Source: Eupeodes corollae (lineage: Eukaryota > Arthropoda > Insecta > Diptera > Syrphidae). Taken from it: a stretch of 64,000 bases of DNA. A program made the translations under genes and the position numbers. Of this stretch, positions 1 to 9,309 are shown in pieces. Location: positions 92,385,007 to 92,449,006 of the forward strand of contig NC_079148.1 in NCBI RefSeq assembly GCF_945859685.1. The letters are read 5' to 3'. The notes under the pieces are model-generated. The model saw only the letters and a list, made by a program, of their open reading frames with translations, was not told the origin of the DNA and ran no database searches. The stretch's first letter is position 1. Each line of letters starts with the position of its first letter.

Positions 1-2037
1 ACCTAATAAGTATCAGTAAATATACAAATGCGAGTTGCTGCAAGTGTAAATACTTGCCGTCAAATTAAGGCTCATAGCTAGGTGTTGATGTTGTAAGCAA
101 TTATACTCTCTGACGTATCGATTCAATTTTAAACAGAAAAAAAGAACCATGGAATTCGAATACAAAATTTTCACAGTTTGAAAGCGTTGTTTAGGTGTCA
201 GTCTTTTATATTGGAATTCCAAAACAAACTTAAATTATATCAACTTGACAGCTGACAAAATGACCGTCAGTTAACTTTAAGTTCTATGCATCTTTTAAAG
301 TTAGCAGTGAGCGGTTCATGTTTTTCTTTGAATTTATATTTTATGTTGTTAAAAGAACAAATATTTTTAATTTAAGGTAAACAGATAACAATTTAATTCA
401 CAAGAAATTGTGTACGAATAATTAAAACTGTACCACGTCAGCAAGAATATTAAGAATGTTTCCATTTCAAATACTTTCTAACATTTCTTCTATGAGAAAC
501 ATTTTTTTCCAGTCTACAAAACTATTAAATGTATAATATACTTATATACTATACATAATCACGTAGAAAATATTATATGTTTGACATAAAAATCCTTTTC
601 TCACGACTGTTGCCAACACGTCGTCCTGGCTTTTCCCACAGTCTTTCATATTCCCACAGAAATTGCACAAAGATTGCTGCAATTAAGTGAAATCGTTTTA
701 TACCTCAAGCGAGAAAAGAACTAACGACCAACTAAACTCCTAGACTAGGTAAGGTATACCTATCTACCTTAGCTGGTGCTATGAACGTAATTAAAGATCT
801 TTTCTTAGCAACATCCTTTACTTTTTTTTCGTAAATCTCAGCACAGATACAAATGTATATATATACAAGTGCATGACATCTCAAAACACCTTGAAATGAA
901 TTCTTTCGCGGAATACAGTAATTTGCGTTCCTTTTGCTGATGTTTTTATTTTTCAATTTATCCACATAACAAGAATGTATCAAGTCATTGTCGACTGTCA
1001 CTTTAAACATGCTCATTCCATGTTATTACATACAAAAATGGAGAAAAAAGAAGGAAAATAAATAAAGATACAAATAGAAAATACCAACAACTAATAGATA
1101 CATGACTTCCCGGTGATGGGAGTTACGAGGAGAGAAATCTTTAGGACAGGAACAATCTTCTTCTGAAAGAGTTCCACAGTGGCGTGTTGAGGTTAGCCTT
1201 TGGCCTCGGGCACGAACGGGGAAATAGTGTTAAGCCTTTTCTTTATATATACTTAGATTCATTGAAGAAAATTAAGTGGAAGTTGTTGAAAAGTGCGGTT
1301 AGCCTAATTTTTCGTTGTGGCAGCTTCTAAAGCCAATAAATCAGTTAAAGATGATCGCATCTGGCCCGATTCAGGTAAATCGTTGGAGCCAGCAATGTTC
1401 ACTGATATTGTATTCGAGATGTTTTATTTTTCCATGTTTTTTACCATGCAGACATTTTTTTACAATGTTACCACTCTTGTTCTCACACCATGTTTAGGTA
1501 TCCGTCGATTCGCGATATCCGTTCTTTCAATCAATTTTCTTTTTCCACAATACTGCTGCACTGACTCCTCCCGTAGTAGTCTCCTCGTCGCCGTATCGGT
1601 CGCCTGCTCAGTGCTGCTAAATATGCTAGCAAAACAAAAAAAAAAAGAGGAAAGAATTCCACTTTGGAAAATTTGCATGTAAACTGAAGTATGCTCTTTG
1701 AAAATATGGAGATAGAAAAAAATGAAAATGGCTTCAGCAAAAATTGTATGCATGTAAGTTGTACAGTGTAAATACATATACATATTTACATTAGGGTGGA
1801 GCATCAAATTGTAGCCAGAAAAAAAGTTGCTGGATAAGTTTTGAATAGCTCCAGTTTATTGCATTTTGATGAGTAGAATAAATGGAAACATCTTTAGCCC
1901 TCTTCCATAGCTCCAAATTTTTAATTTTTGTAAAGAAAAAGACATTTTTTTTATTTCAGTAAAGATTCACCCACAAGTCAAAACAAATTTATGTGATATC
2001 ACTCTCAAATAATTATAAAAATTTTAGGCATTAGAAC
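1..2037. other. AT-rich DNA without a recognised gene
   Basis: All reading frames here are short, of biased composition and without a recognisable domain. The 1317-1682 plus frame and the overlapping minus frames are best seen as chance openings, except for a 51-nt segment at 1324-1374 that is listed separately as a possible micro-exon. Poly(A/T) runs and plain AT-rich sequence fill the rest. No repeat shared with the rest of the window was noticed. Confidence 0.5.
1324..1374 (+). other. possible 51-nt micro-exon
   Basis: The segment is preceded by a pyrimidine-rich tract ending in cag (1321-1323) and followed directly by a gtaaat donor-like hexamer at 1375. It is 51 nt long (17 codons), richer in G+C than its flanks, and open in two of three forward frames; one reads SKANKSVKDDRIWPDS. 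I do not recognise the peptide. Splice-like signals this weak are common by chance in AT-rich DNA, so this is only a candidate. Confidence 0.15.
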
Positions 2038-2312
2038 TGCAACAGAAAAGACCCAGAAGCTTCAAATCGATACCCACCACCGCTTATGACAGCATCCATA
2101 CAGAAGAGCTCTGTCAAACTTATCCATTTGTGCAAAGTGACGATGGAGAATGCACGCTGCTCTTTCAAGGTCGGAAAAGATCTTACCGATGCATTTGATG
2201 TCAAAAAAGGTTTTAGACAAGGCTATGCACTGTCATGCGACTTCTTTAATATCGTTCTGGAAAGAATTATGCAAAATTCAACCGTCAAAACTAGAGGTAC
2301 AATCTTCTAAAA
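2038..2312 (+). mobile_element. RTE-type LINE fragment, reverse transcriptase piece
   Basis: The segment encodes part of the fingers and palm of a non-LTR reverse transcriptase: RCSFKVGKDLTDAFDVKKG, then FRQGYALSCDFFNIVLER. It matches the larger copy at 19196-20585 almost base for base over most of its length. Relative to that copy it has lost 29 nt near 2111, where GAAGAGCTCT is joined straight to GTCAAACTT, and it stops before the YADD active-site box. A glycine-to-tyrosine change sits in the usual QGD motif (QGY). The family is the LINE type whose endonuclease is often annotated as craniofacial development protein 2-like; placement in the RTE clade is from memory of that family. This is a dead fragment without its own promoter or ends. 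Confidence 0.85.
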
Positions 2313-2313
2313 A

Positions 2314-2592
2314 ATTAAATTAAATTGGATGGGGCAACAGTCCGTTTGAGAACTAGGGCCTAGTGACTGACAAACTTTCAACCATTCCTGTGTACGAGTA
2401 CTGTTGTCACTTGTCAGGGATGGAAGGGACCTACAGTTTTAAGCAGAATCCGAACGTCAAATTTGAGAAAGCACTTTTCATGACAAGAATTACTCTTGGA
2501 GTATTTGTCAATTCCTCGCAAGAGGCAGTACCCGTGAAAAAAGTTAGGTGGCACAGGCAGCGATTGAACCCAAGACCCCTTGCACGACAGCC
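2314..2592 (-). mobile_element. tRNA-headed SINE, copy A (head truncated)
   Basis: Read on the minus strand, this copy runs from a partial tRNA-like head containing GGGTTCAATC, a match to the RNA polymerase III B box, through a body shared with the copies at 2593-2781, 34196-34402 and 46919-47220, to an AATTT-rich tail. The A-box half of the head is missing: copy B begins where copy A's head breaks off. Any reading frame across it is incidental. Confidence 0.75.
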
Positions 2593-2781
2593 TTAAGCCG
2601 AATCCAAACAGGGAATTTGAGAGAGTACCTTTTATGACAAAAATTCCTTTTGGAATATATGTCAACTCCTAGTAAGAGGCAGTACCCGTGAAAAAGAAAA
2701 ACTTTAGATAGCACAGGAAAAGATTAAACCCACGACCTCTGACATCACAGTTCTACGCTTTAACCATCGAGCCGAGGGTAC
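2593..2781 (-). mobile_element. tRNA-headed SINE, copy B (tail truncated)
   Basis: On the minus strand this copy keeps the complete head. GGCTCGATGG fits the A-box consensus, and GGGTTTAATC about 40 nt further is a degraded B box. The body follows (the stretch around the conserved cacgggtactgcctctt) and breaks off at the junction with copy A, losing the last third of the element. The two copies lie in the same orientation with a direct joint, so one may have landed in the other or they are remnants of a tandem insertion. Confidence 0.75.
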
Positions 2782-2854
2782 TTACATATCTTTAAAGGTA
2801 GATTTATAACGGGTTATCCGTTTTGCCGCTTCAAAAGTATAGGGTATAGCTCAC

Positions 2855-3102
2855 ACATCAACTGAAGCCAGATGACGTTTCCTAATGTGCGTCATCGTAA
2901 ATACGTCGAATGGGTGCTTCATGCGCTCTTTGGTCCAGAGGTATAGTTGGACCTTACTTTTTCGAAAACTACGCGACGATATTGAATAGCTGTCTCTGTC
3001 AATTCGGAGCGTTATGGTCATTTGATAACTGACTTTTTTTTTTGCTAGCTATTGAAGAATACTAATTGCAGAATATGTGGATTAAACACGACGGTGCCAC
3101 AT
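2855..3102 (+). mobile_element. Tc1/mariner-superfamily transposase fragment
   Basis: Frame-hopping translation gives KYVEWVL, ALFGP, then VNSERYGHLITDFF and finally HDGAT. These are successive blocks of the same transposase type as the copies at 13660-14715 and 40225-41112. Compared with the 40.2 kb copy, the piece between YVEWVL and the block following the tryptophan-cysteine motif (about 150 nt) has been deleted, so the first catalytic aspartate is gone. The HDGAT aspartate corresponds to the second catalytic residue. It ends abruptly at the neighbouring endonuclease fragment. Inverted terminal repeats are not visible. Confidence 0.7.
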
Positions 3103-3850
3103 TCTCATTTCGTGTGACAGGTGGTCCCTAAATTGTTGACGGGTCGTGGGATCCTTTAGTGTGGCGATGTTGAATTTTGGAGCTGTTGTTGTTCCGTTGG
3201 ATCTTCGAACTGTAGCTGTACGTAATCTTAGGGTAGCTATCATCAAGTGCTGGTCACGGGAAAGTCCCATATCGGGACCTCTTCTGTTTCGTACATCCAA
3301 GAGACTGCTTCTAAAGCGTCGACTAATCACGAAGTGGTCAATTTGGTTGGCAGACGCTTGCCTGTTCGTCGACACCCAGCTAATTTTCTGACAAAGTTTG
3401 CGCTCAAACGTAGTGCCACCAATCACAAGGCTATTGGCGTTGCAGAAGTCAATGAACCTCCCACCATTATCATTGCAATTGCCGACTCCGTGAGCACCCA
3501 TCACATGCCTTAGCCCGTTGTTGTTACTGCCAAACTTAGCATTGAAGTCTTCCATAACCAAAACTATATCTCCGCGAGGAGTGTTGTTGTAGGCGGATCC
3601 GTAAGAACCGTGTCGGTGCGTAACACTGTATAATGGTGACGGTTCGTACTGTACTCTAAAAACCTAGCTTTGATAAGCCTTTCCCCAAGGGGCTCCCACG
3701 AAATAAGGCTTCTGGTTGCCGTTTTTGTAAGAAGTAACCCAACTCCAGCTTCTTGAGCGTTTCCTGGGTCATTACAAGAGTAGAGCAGTACAGTGTTACG
3801 TGTCGGTGACTTGTATTTGCCCGATGCCAACCATCGCACTTCGCTTAACC
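3100..3850 (-). mobile_element. RTE-type LINE fragment, apurinic-like endonuclease domain
   Basis: On the minus strand two consecutive frames (3839-3564, then 3561-3082) carry most of an exonuclease/endonuclease/phosphatase domain. The first has RWLASGKYKSPTRNTVLLYS and LLLTKTATRSLISWEPLGER. The second has MEDFNAKFG (the GDFNA catalytic block, with glycine changed to glutamate), IGGTTFERK, QIDHFVISRRFR and the late block SRDQHLM, which stands where SDH usually lies. Such domains nick the target DNA for target-primed reverse transcription. A stop and frameshift near 3562 and missing residues before MEDFNAKFG disable it. It probably belongs to the same family as the RT pieces at 2038 and 19196, but the opposite orientation to the 2038 piece shows that the locus is rearranged. 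Confidence 0.8.
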
Positions 3851-6025
3851 CTTAGATATCTTAACTGTACCGCATAAATTCTCTCTCTGGCTGAGATACC
3901 GTCTAATATTTGTCAAAATGTGGTCCAAAATTACCCAAAAAAGAATTAAATGCTTGCAACAATTTGCTTGGTGGTCATTTAAATGACGTAGTGCTTCACG
4001 AATAAACATGTTCCACAAAAAATGCAGGTACATTTTCATGGAAACATTCATGGAAAAGTTCAAGAAATATCACTAAATGAAGAATGCGTGTAGACTCATG
4101 GGTATCGCTATTTTATCATAAATCAATAAACAGATAATTCGTAATGTTGTTCTGAGTAAAAATGGCAACATTTTCGTAGAATGTATTCTTGATCCTTAAA
4201 GTCTTTTCTAATAAAAGTTGCCATTTAAGATTTGGTCACAATTTTCACACAACTTCACAACTTAAGTGGTACTCTAGACTCTGGTGATTGCGTTTTAATT
4301 GAAGCTTTTTTCTTCTAATTTATTAATTTTTCCTACGTTTCTCTTAGAGAGATCCTTAGGACAGGATCCTTGCTTTCATATTTTTAGATACCTAGGATTC
4401 GAGTAAACTTATATATTAGAAAGGTTGCTACATTATAATATTGCTTTTCCGATGGGTTTTAATTCATCCCAAATAAAGCTGAGTTTATAATTTAACTCCA
4501 TCCAATTTTGGTTAGTTATGAACTATGCCAATATCTCTTTAAAAGAAAAGTTAGACATCTTTTATAACGACTTTTTAGCGCTTTTAGAAAATTCAAATCG
4601 AAAACAATATTTGACGCTCAACCCTAATGTAGAATAGAATGCACAAAACATATCTGTAAATAGGAAAATTGCGAATTCTCTACTTTTGGTGAGCGGTAAG
4701 GTGGTGGTGATGTTGAAGTGAAGTTGGATACGAGGATACGAGTATGTTTATATGCATAGCTGTGAATTGAAATCTTTCTGTTGTCTGCGTGTAAGACTAT
4801 GTCAAGCCATCAGACACATTTGGAAAATGCTTTACGAGTTTGTGTATTGCATTTCAATTGAAATCGAAATCACACAATGGAATAAACTTTTCGTGTGGAA
4901 ACAAAGCAATAAATTAGACAAAATAAAAGAATGTTAAAAAATGACAAGGAAAATATATAATTTTCCATCTACATTTCGCATACACCTACACATATAATGT
5001 AAAAATTGACTCCCACAACCATCAAATCAAATTTATAGAATAAAAGGAAGCATGATAACGAAAAATGTAATGCATAAAAATAGATCCAGAAAAAACTAAA
5101 AACGGATGCAAAATGGTTGATTTTTAAAAATTTATATTTTTCTTTAGAAATTGAAAAATTCTTTCAACATTCCCGTCGCAATCTTAAGCCGGTGGCAAAA
5201 AATGGCTATATGGCTGCTGCATTAAGAAGGATAAGAAAAAGAAGTAGGTACTTGGAAATATATGTGCTTTTCCTTTGGTTGGATTCTTATAAAACTTCAG
5301 GTCAACTTTACTTCTTGTTATGGATTATATGATAGGATAGGAATTATTATTATGCTGAACTGATTGAAGATGCTGCTGCAATTTTTGAAAAAAAAAGGAA
5401 ATAAACCACAAAGATGGCATAATAATGCTCAGAGATGCATAAAAACCGGAGAACTTTTTACGAATTATTTGAAGAAAAATTCAACTAAATGTTTTGGCAG
5501 ATACAAATTTTGGTCTAGAAATTTTTAGGGGTATAGATATCAACCTATATCAACCTTTAGTTTTTTTCTTATTTCCTTTTTTTAATGAGCGTAGATTTTA
5601 AATTCAAACATATAGTTGGAAAAAGGACAAATTTATCATATTAAATTTTCTTGGTCCTACTGATTGTTTTACATAATATTTTTCTGATTTTGTTTCATAA
5701 GTCTACAACATAAAGAGAAATTTAAATATTATAAAACCATTTCAACTATAACCTAGCCTATTGTAAAAAAAAAGTTAAAGGTTTTAAAAAACTAAAATTC
5801 AATTTAATTAAAATTTAAATTATTTGTAAGACCATGGCACATAATTCTAAACAACCTATTGTTAGGTGTTTAACAATTTACTAGTTAGCAATTTACTAAA
5901 TTTTTATCAGCTAACTAAGGGACTCCAACATTTAAAACCTTTCTTTTAGTTTTGCTAACTGCCTTTTAATAAAAAACGAGCAACCAAACATGTCTAAAAA
6001 GTGACAGTTCGTGAAAATAAACAGA
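3851..6025. other. AT-rich DNA, nothing recognised
   Basis: Only short, low-complexity frames occur. No domain, tandem array or copy of the repeat families described elsewhere in this window was seen. Occasional GC-richer spots such as 4686-4740 carry no recognisable protein. Confidence 0.5.
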
Positions 6026-6143
6026 GCAAATACGCTTAAACGGACCTATTAAATGGAATTCTGAACTGTTAACTGAACCATGCTATCCACTGCTCTTATA
6101 GGAATAATTGTACAGATGTCATATGAATTTAGCAAATTCAGGG
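6026..6143 (+). repeat. short dispersed repeat, copy 1
   Basis: The first 25 bases (6026-6050, beginning gcaaatacgcttaaacgg) are identical to the reverse complement of 11780-11804. Weaker similarity continues through ggaattc, an aactgtt-a/g-actg block and gatgtcatat-aattta to about 6143. The two copies are inverted relative to each other. The family is unidentified; it may be a small DNA transposon or the remains of a LINE 3' region. Confidence 0.6.
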
Positions 6144-7323
6144 GCGAAGCAGGTAAGGGTTTTGGGGTTTAATTCCCCCCTAAATATCAGAATATGGCAA
6201 TATCCATTATTGTTCAAAAGAAAAAAAAAATGGTACAAAATTAATTTCTAACTCAAATTCTCAAAAAATTTTAATAAATTTGCTACCGTGATAGAAATTG
6301 TCTACAGATCAACAAATGTCTGTATTTTTTGGTACAGAAAGAAAAATATTTTTCTTGTTTTCATTTATACTAACAATTAAAATGTTTCCAATGGCTAAAA
6401 ATGAAAAATTGAAAACAGAAAATGACGTTGCTGTACTCTTTTTTGAAACGGTCTCACGGCCATTTATGACAAATTTAAATATTAAAACACCGACAAATTG
6501 GTCGGTTCATTTATATTAGCTTTAACTCTTAATTAAAAAAAAAAAATCTTTTAACTTAACTTTTTCACTTCTTGAATTGTGACACAAGAATATTTTAAAA
6601 CAGAAACAGCAACCATGTTTGACTTTTTTGCGTTTTTCCCTATTTTTCAAGAACAAGAATCAAATTAATAATGAAAGTTACGTGATGTCTCCTAAATTCA
6701 ATATTTTTAAACATTTGAATGCGTTTCCGCATTTAAACATAGCTTAATGTAAGACACAAAACAATATGGGGCATGTTCATAGTCATATTTTAAACCCGAG
6801 TTTATTGGAATTGGAGTCTAAAATTAACACATAGGTTAGACGCAGCTGCTATTCATAAAGAATTTGCCAGCTCTGTTTAGTTAGAAACAGGTTTAAGGCA
6901 TATTCTACTACAATTTTGAAAAAATTCACTTAAAACTATACAAAATGACTTGCAGAGGGTAACAAAATAAATTGCGTTAGGTGGAGATCCAAATTCTTAG
7001 AAACAATTTAAACTATTTCGTTTGCTGTTAGTTGAGTAATTGTATGAAGTCGGGCTGGTGGTTTTAAAGACTTGGAAGTAGGCAGATATTAGATAACATT
7101 TTATTAAATTTCGATCTATAATATTTAGAAGGCCAATCATAATCTTGACATTTTTTTTTCTCTCGAATCGATGCCTTTCATACAAATCGTCTTCATCTAT
7201 TTTAAAGGGGTCCAATCAAGTTAAGTAGAGCTTTCGTTTTTTGTTAGTTTGTAGAATTCCAATAACCAGAAAAATATTGATGCTTAAGTCTTTTGACATT
7301 TTAATTTTTGATTTTAAATTTTC
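6144..7323. other. AT-rich DNA, nothing recognised
   Basis: Poly(A) runs and short frames with lysine, phenylalanine and asparagine bias are all that is visible; the 6298-6519 frame has no identifiable domain. Confidence 0.5.
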
Positions 7324-8835
7324 AAAAAAGAGGGTGGGATGCGACCACACTGATAACTTCCCATCCCGTCTGTGAATTTGTCTTGCTTAAAAGTTTGTAG
7401 GGTATCGTGTTGAGTTAAAAAAGTTGTCAGTCGAATTATTCTTTAACATTATAATTACCAACAATATTATTCATATAAAGAAATAGTTTAAATTGAAAAT
7501 CTAGTTTTGTTAAATAGATTTCCTTAATTTTTTACAAATTGGGTGAGTGAAATTAATTAGAGAGACTTCAAGTACCGAACATCAATTCTTACGAAATGTG
7601 CGTACTATTTTTTGTAGATTTTATTTTTTTATGAAAAAACGAACTGTTGGCTTTTTATAAAAACCTACTGAATATCGAAAACAATGTTTCCAGTGAAATA
7701 CAAAAGTTCGAAGAGAATATTTTCAATATTTGAAGAGAAATTTGAGTCGAAAGTAAATTTTTGCCAAGTTTTAGTATTGTTTTTTTGTTAGGTGTTTATT
7801 TTTTTTTTTAAACTATCAATTACATTTTTCTCAAAATTTTAGTAATTGTTGACAACAATGTTTTTTAAGAGATGAAAGTAGTTTAAAACCAATATCTCAA
7901 ATTGTTGAAAAGGTATTTGTGACGAAAACCAGTTTTTACCAACTTTTGTAGAATTTTCTTTTAAGTTTTTATTTTTTGGAAAAAAACTGTCAATTCGATT
8001 TTTCTCAAAAAATTAATGAATATTAAAAACAATATTTTTTAAAAGATAAAAGTAGTTTACAGCCAATACCTCATGGTTTTGAAAAGATATTGGAGTCGAA
8101 AATCAATTTTTACCAACTTTTGTGAAATTTGCTTTTAAATCAATTATTATTTGTTATATATTTTTTGTTTAGGTTTTTATATTTTTTGTTAAAAAAAAAA
8201 CTGTCAAATTGATTTTTCTCAAAATTTTATCGAATGTTATATTTCTTCTGTGAAGATTTCTTATAAGACAAAATAAGTTTAAAGCCATAATCTTAAACTT
8301 TTGAAAAGATATTTGAGTTGAAAATTAGTTTTTACCAACTTTGAATAATGTTTTTTTTTAAGTTTTTATTTTTTATGAAAAAAAAACTGTCCGTTTGATT
8401 TTATCAGATGTCAAAAATATTATTCGTCGTTGCACAAAATTGTTTTGGAGATGAAATCATTTTTTAGTCGTAAAATTTTCGAGCTGACTTATGTTTTTTT
8501 CCAGTTTTTTTGATTTATTGGTTCGTGAGATATTTAGGGTTAACCAAAATGTTCACCTTTTTTTTCAAACTGCTATTGTAAAAAAAACACCTACGCAATT
8601 TTCTTAATAGCCCTTTCTGCATCTTTCTGCCTTATTATCTGTAAAGGTAACAAAATGTATTTGAAGTCCATATCTCTTCTGGTTCTTGAGCTATGTACGA
8701 CGAAAAAAACGTCGCGGACGTACGAACACACGCACTCACAGACATCTTTCTAAAAATCTTTTATTTCGACTCTATTGAACGTCGAGAAATGTCAAAAATT
8801 TCAATTTGACAAATCGGACAAAAAGAGTCAAAATC
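7324..8835 (+). mobile_element. tandem-repeat-core element, most complete copy
   Basis: A non-coding repeated element. The left end (gaggGTGGGatgc, then cactgataacttcccatc and ctgtgaatttgtc) recurs at 39979-40060 and, in part, at 34870. The core carries degenerate ~175 bp tandem units. The right end (ttcttgagctatg, acgtacgaac, cagacatct, then cgtcgagaaatgtcaaa and gacaaatcgg) recurs at 41115-41340, 41535-41820 and, inverted, at 56137-56246. Left and right ends are imperfect inverted repeats: ctgtcgatttgtc at the left against tttgtcgaattg at the right once that end is reverse-complemented. No protein is encoded. The layout resembles non-autonomous DNA elements with internal minisatellites, but I cannot assign a superfamily. 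Confidence 0.65.
7690..8480 (+). repeat. degenerate ~175 bp tandem repeats
   Basis: Units share the order gaaaagatattgagtcgaaa, ttttaccaactttt, ttaagtttttatttttt, aaaaactgtcaatt, tttttctcaaaattt and aatatctcaaa. Anchors at about 7908 and 8083 are 175 bp apart; the next is at 8305 because of extra sequence. About four units, the first strongly diverged. The same unit builds the array at 35110-36180. Confidence 0.75.
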
Positions 8836-9259
8836 CAATAAGATTTAGTTCTTAGTTGTGTTAAAGAAGTTAAGATGAATTGTCAGTTCATCACAGAGAA
8901 GATTAGAACGCAATCAAATGCCTTCGAAAAGTCTGGTAAGTTTGTTACCGTAGAACATTTTTTGGCTAAAGCCTGTCTTGTGTCATGGGATACATTATTC
9001 AAAGCTGAAACGCAACTATGTTCAGACAGAAATCCTGACTGCTTAGATGTCAAGAGTTGTTGTTTTCTTTAATATATTTGTTTAATTGGCTACTTATAAG
9101 AGTTTCAAAATCCTTACCGATGAAAAAGGAATTATAGATACCTACAAAAATTAATGGAAGTTTTTTTTATAAAATTTAATGAGCTTAAATTTTGTAAAAC
9201 AAACATTTTTTGATACGACAAATAGTTTTCGAGTTAAACGTGAAAAAACTGAAACAAAC
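8836..9259. other. AT-rich DNA, nothing recognised
   Basis: Short frames at 8875-9072 and from 9179 have no recognised domain. Nothing else is visible before the hairpin at 9260. Confidence 0.45.
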
Positions 9260-9309
9260 TCCGACGTGAGCTCTAGCGGCAGTTATGAGCCGCTAGAGCT
9301 CACGTCGGA
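9260..9309. repeat. perfect hairpin, 20-bp arms, 10-nt loop
   Basis: Arm one is tccgacgtgagctctagcgg (9260-9279), the loop is cagttatgag (9280-9289), and arm two (9290-9309) is its exact reverse complement. The arms are about 65% G+C inside strongly AT-rich flanks. The structure is not part of any repeat recognised here. It could extrude as a cruciform, fold in RNA on either strand, or be the footprint of a palindromic insertion. Confidence 0.95.
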
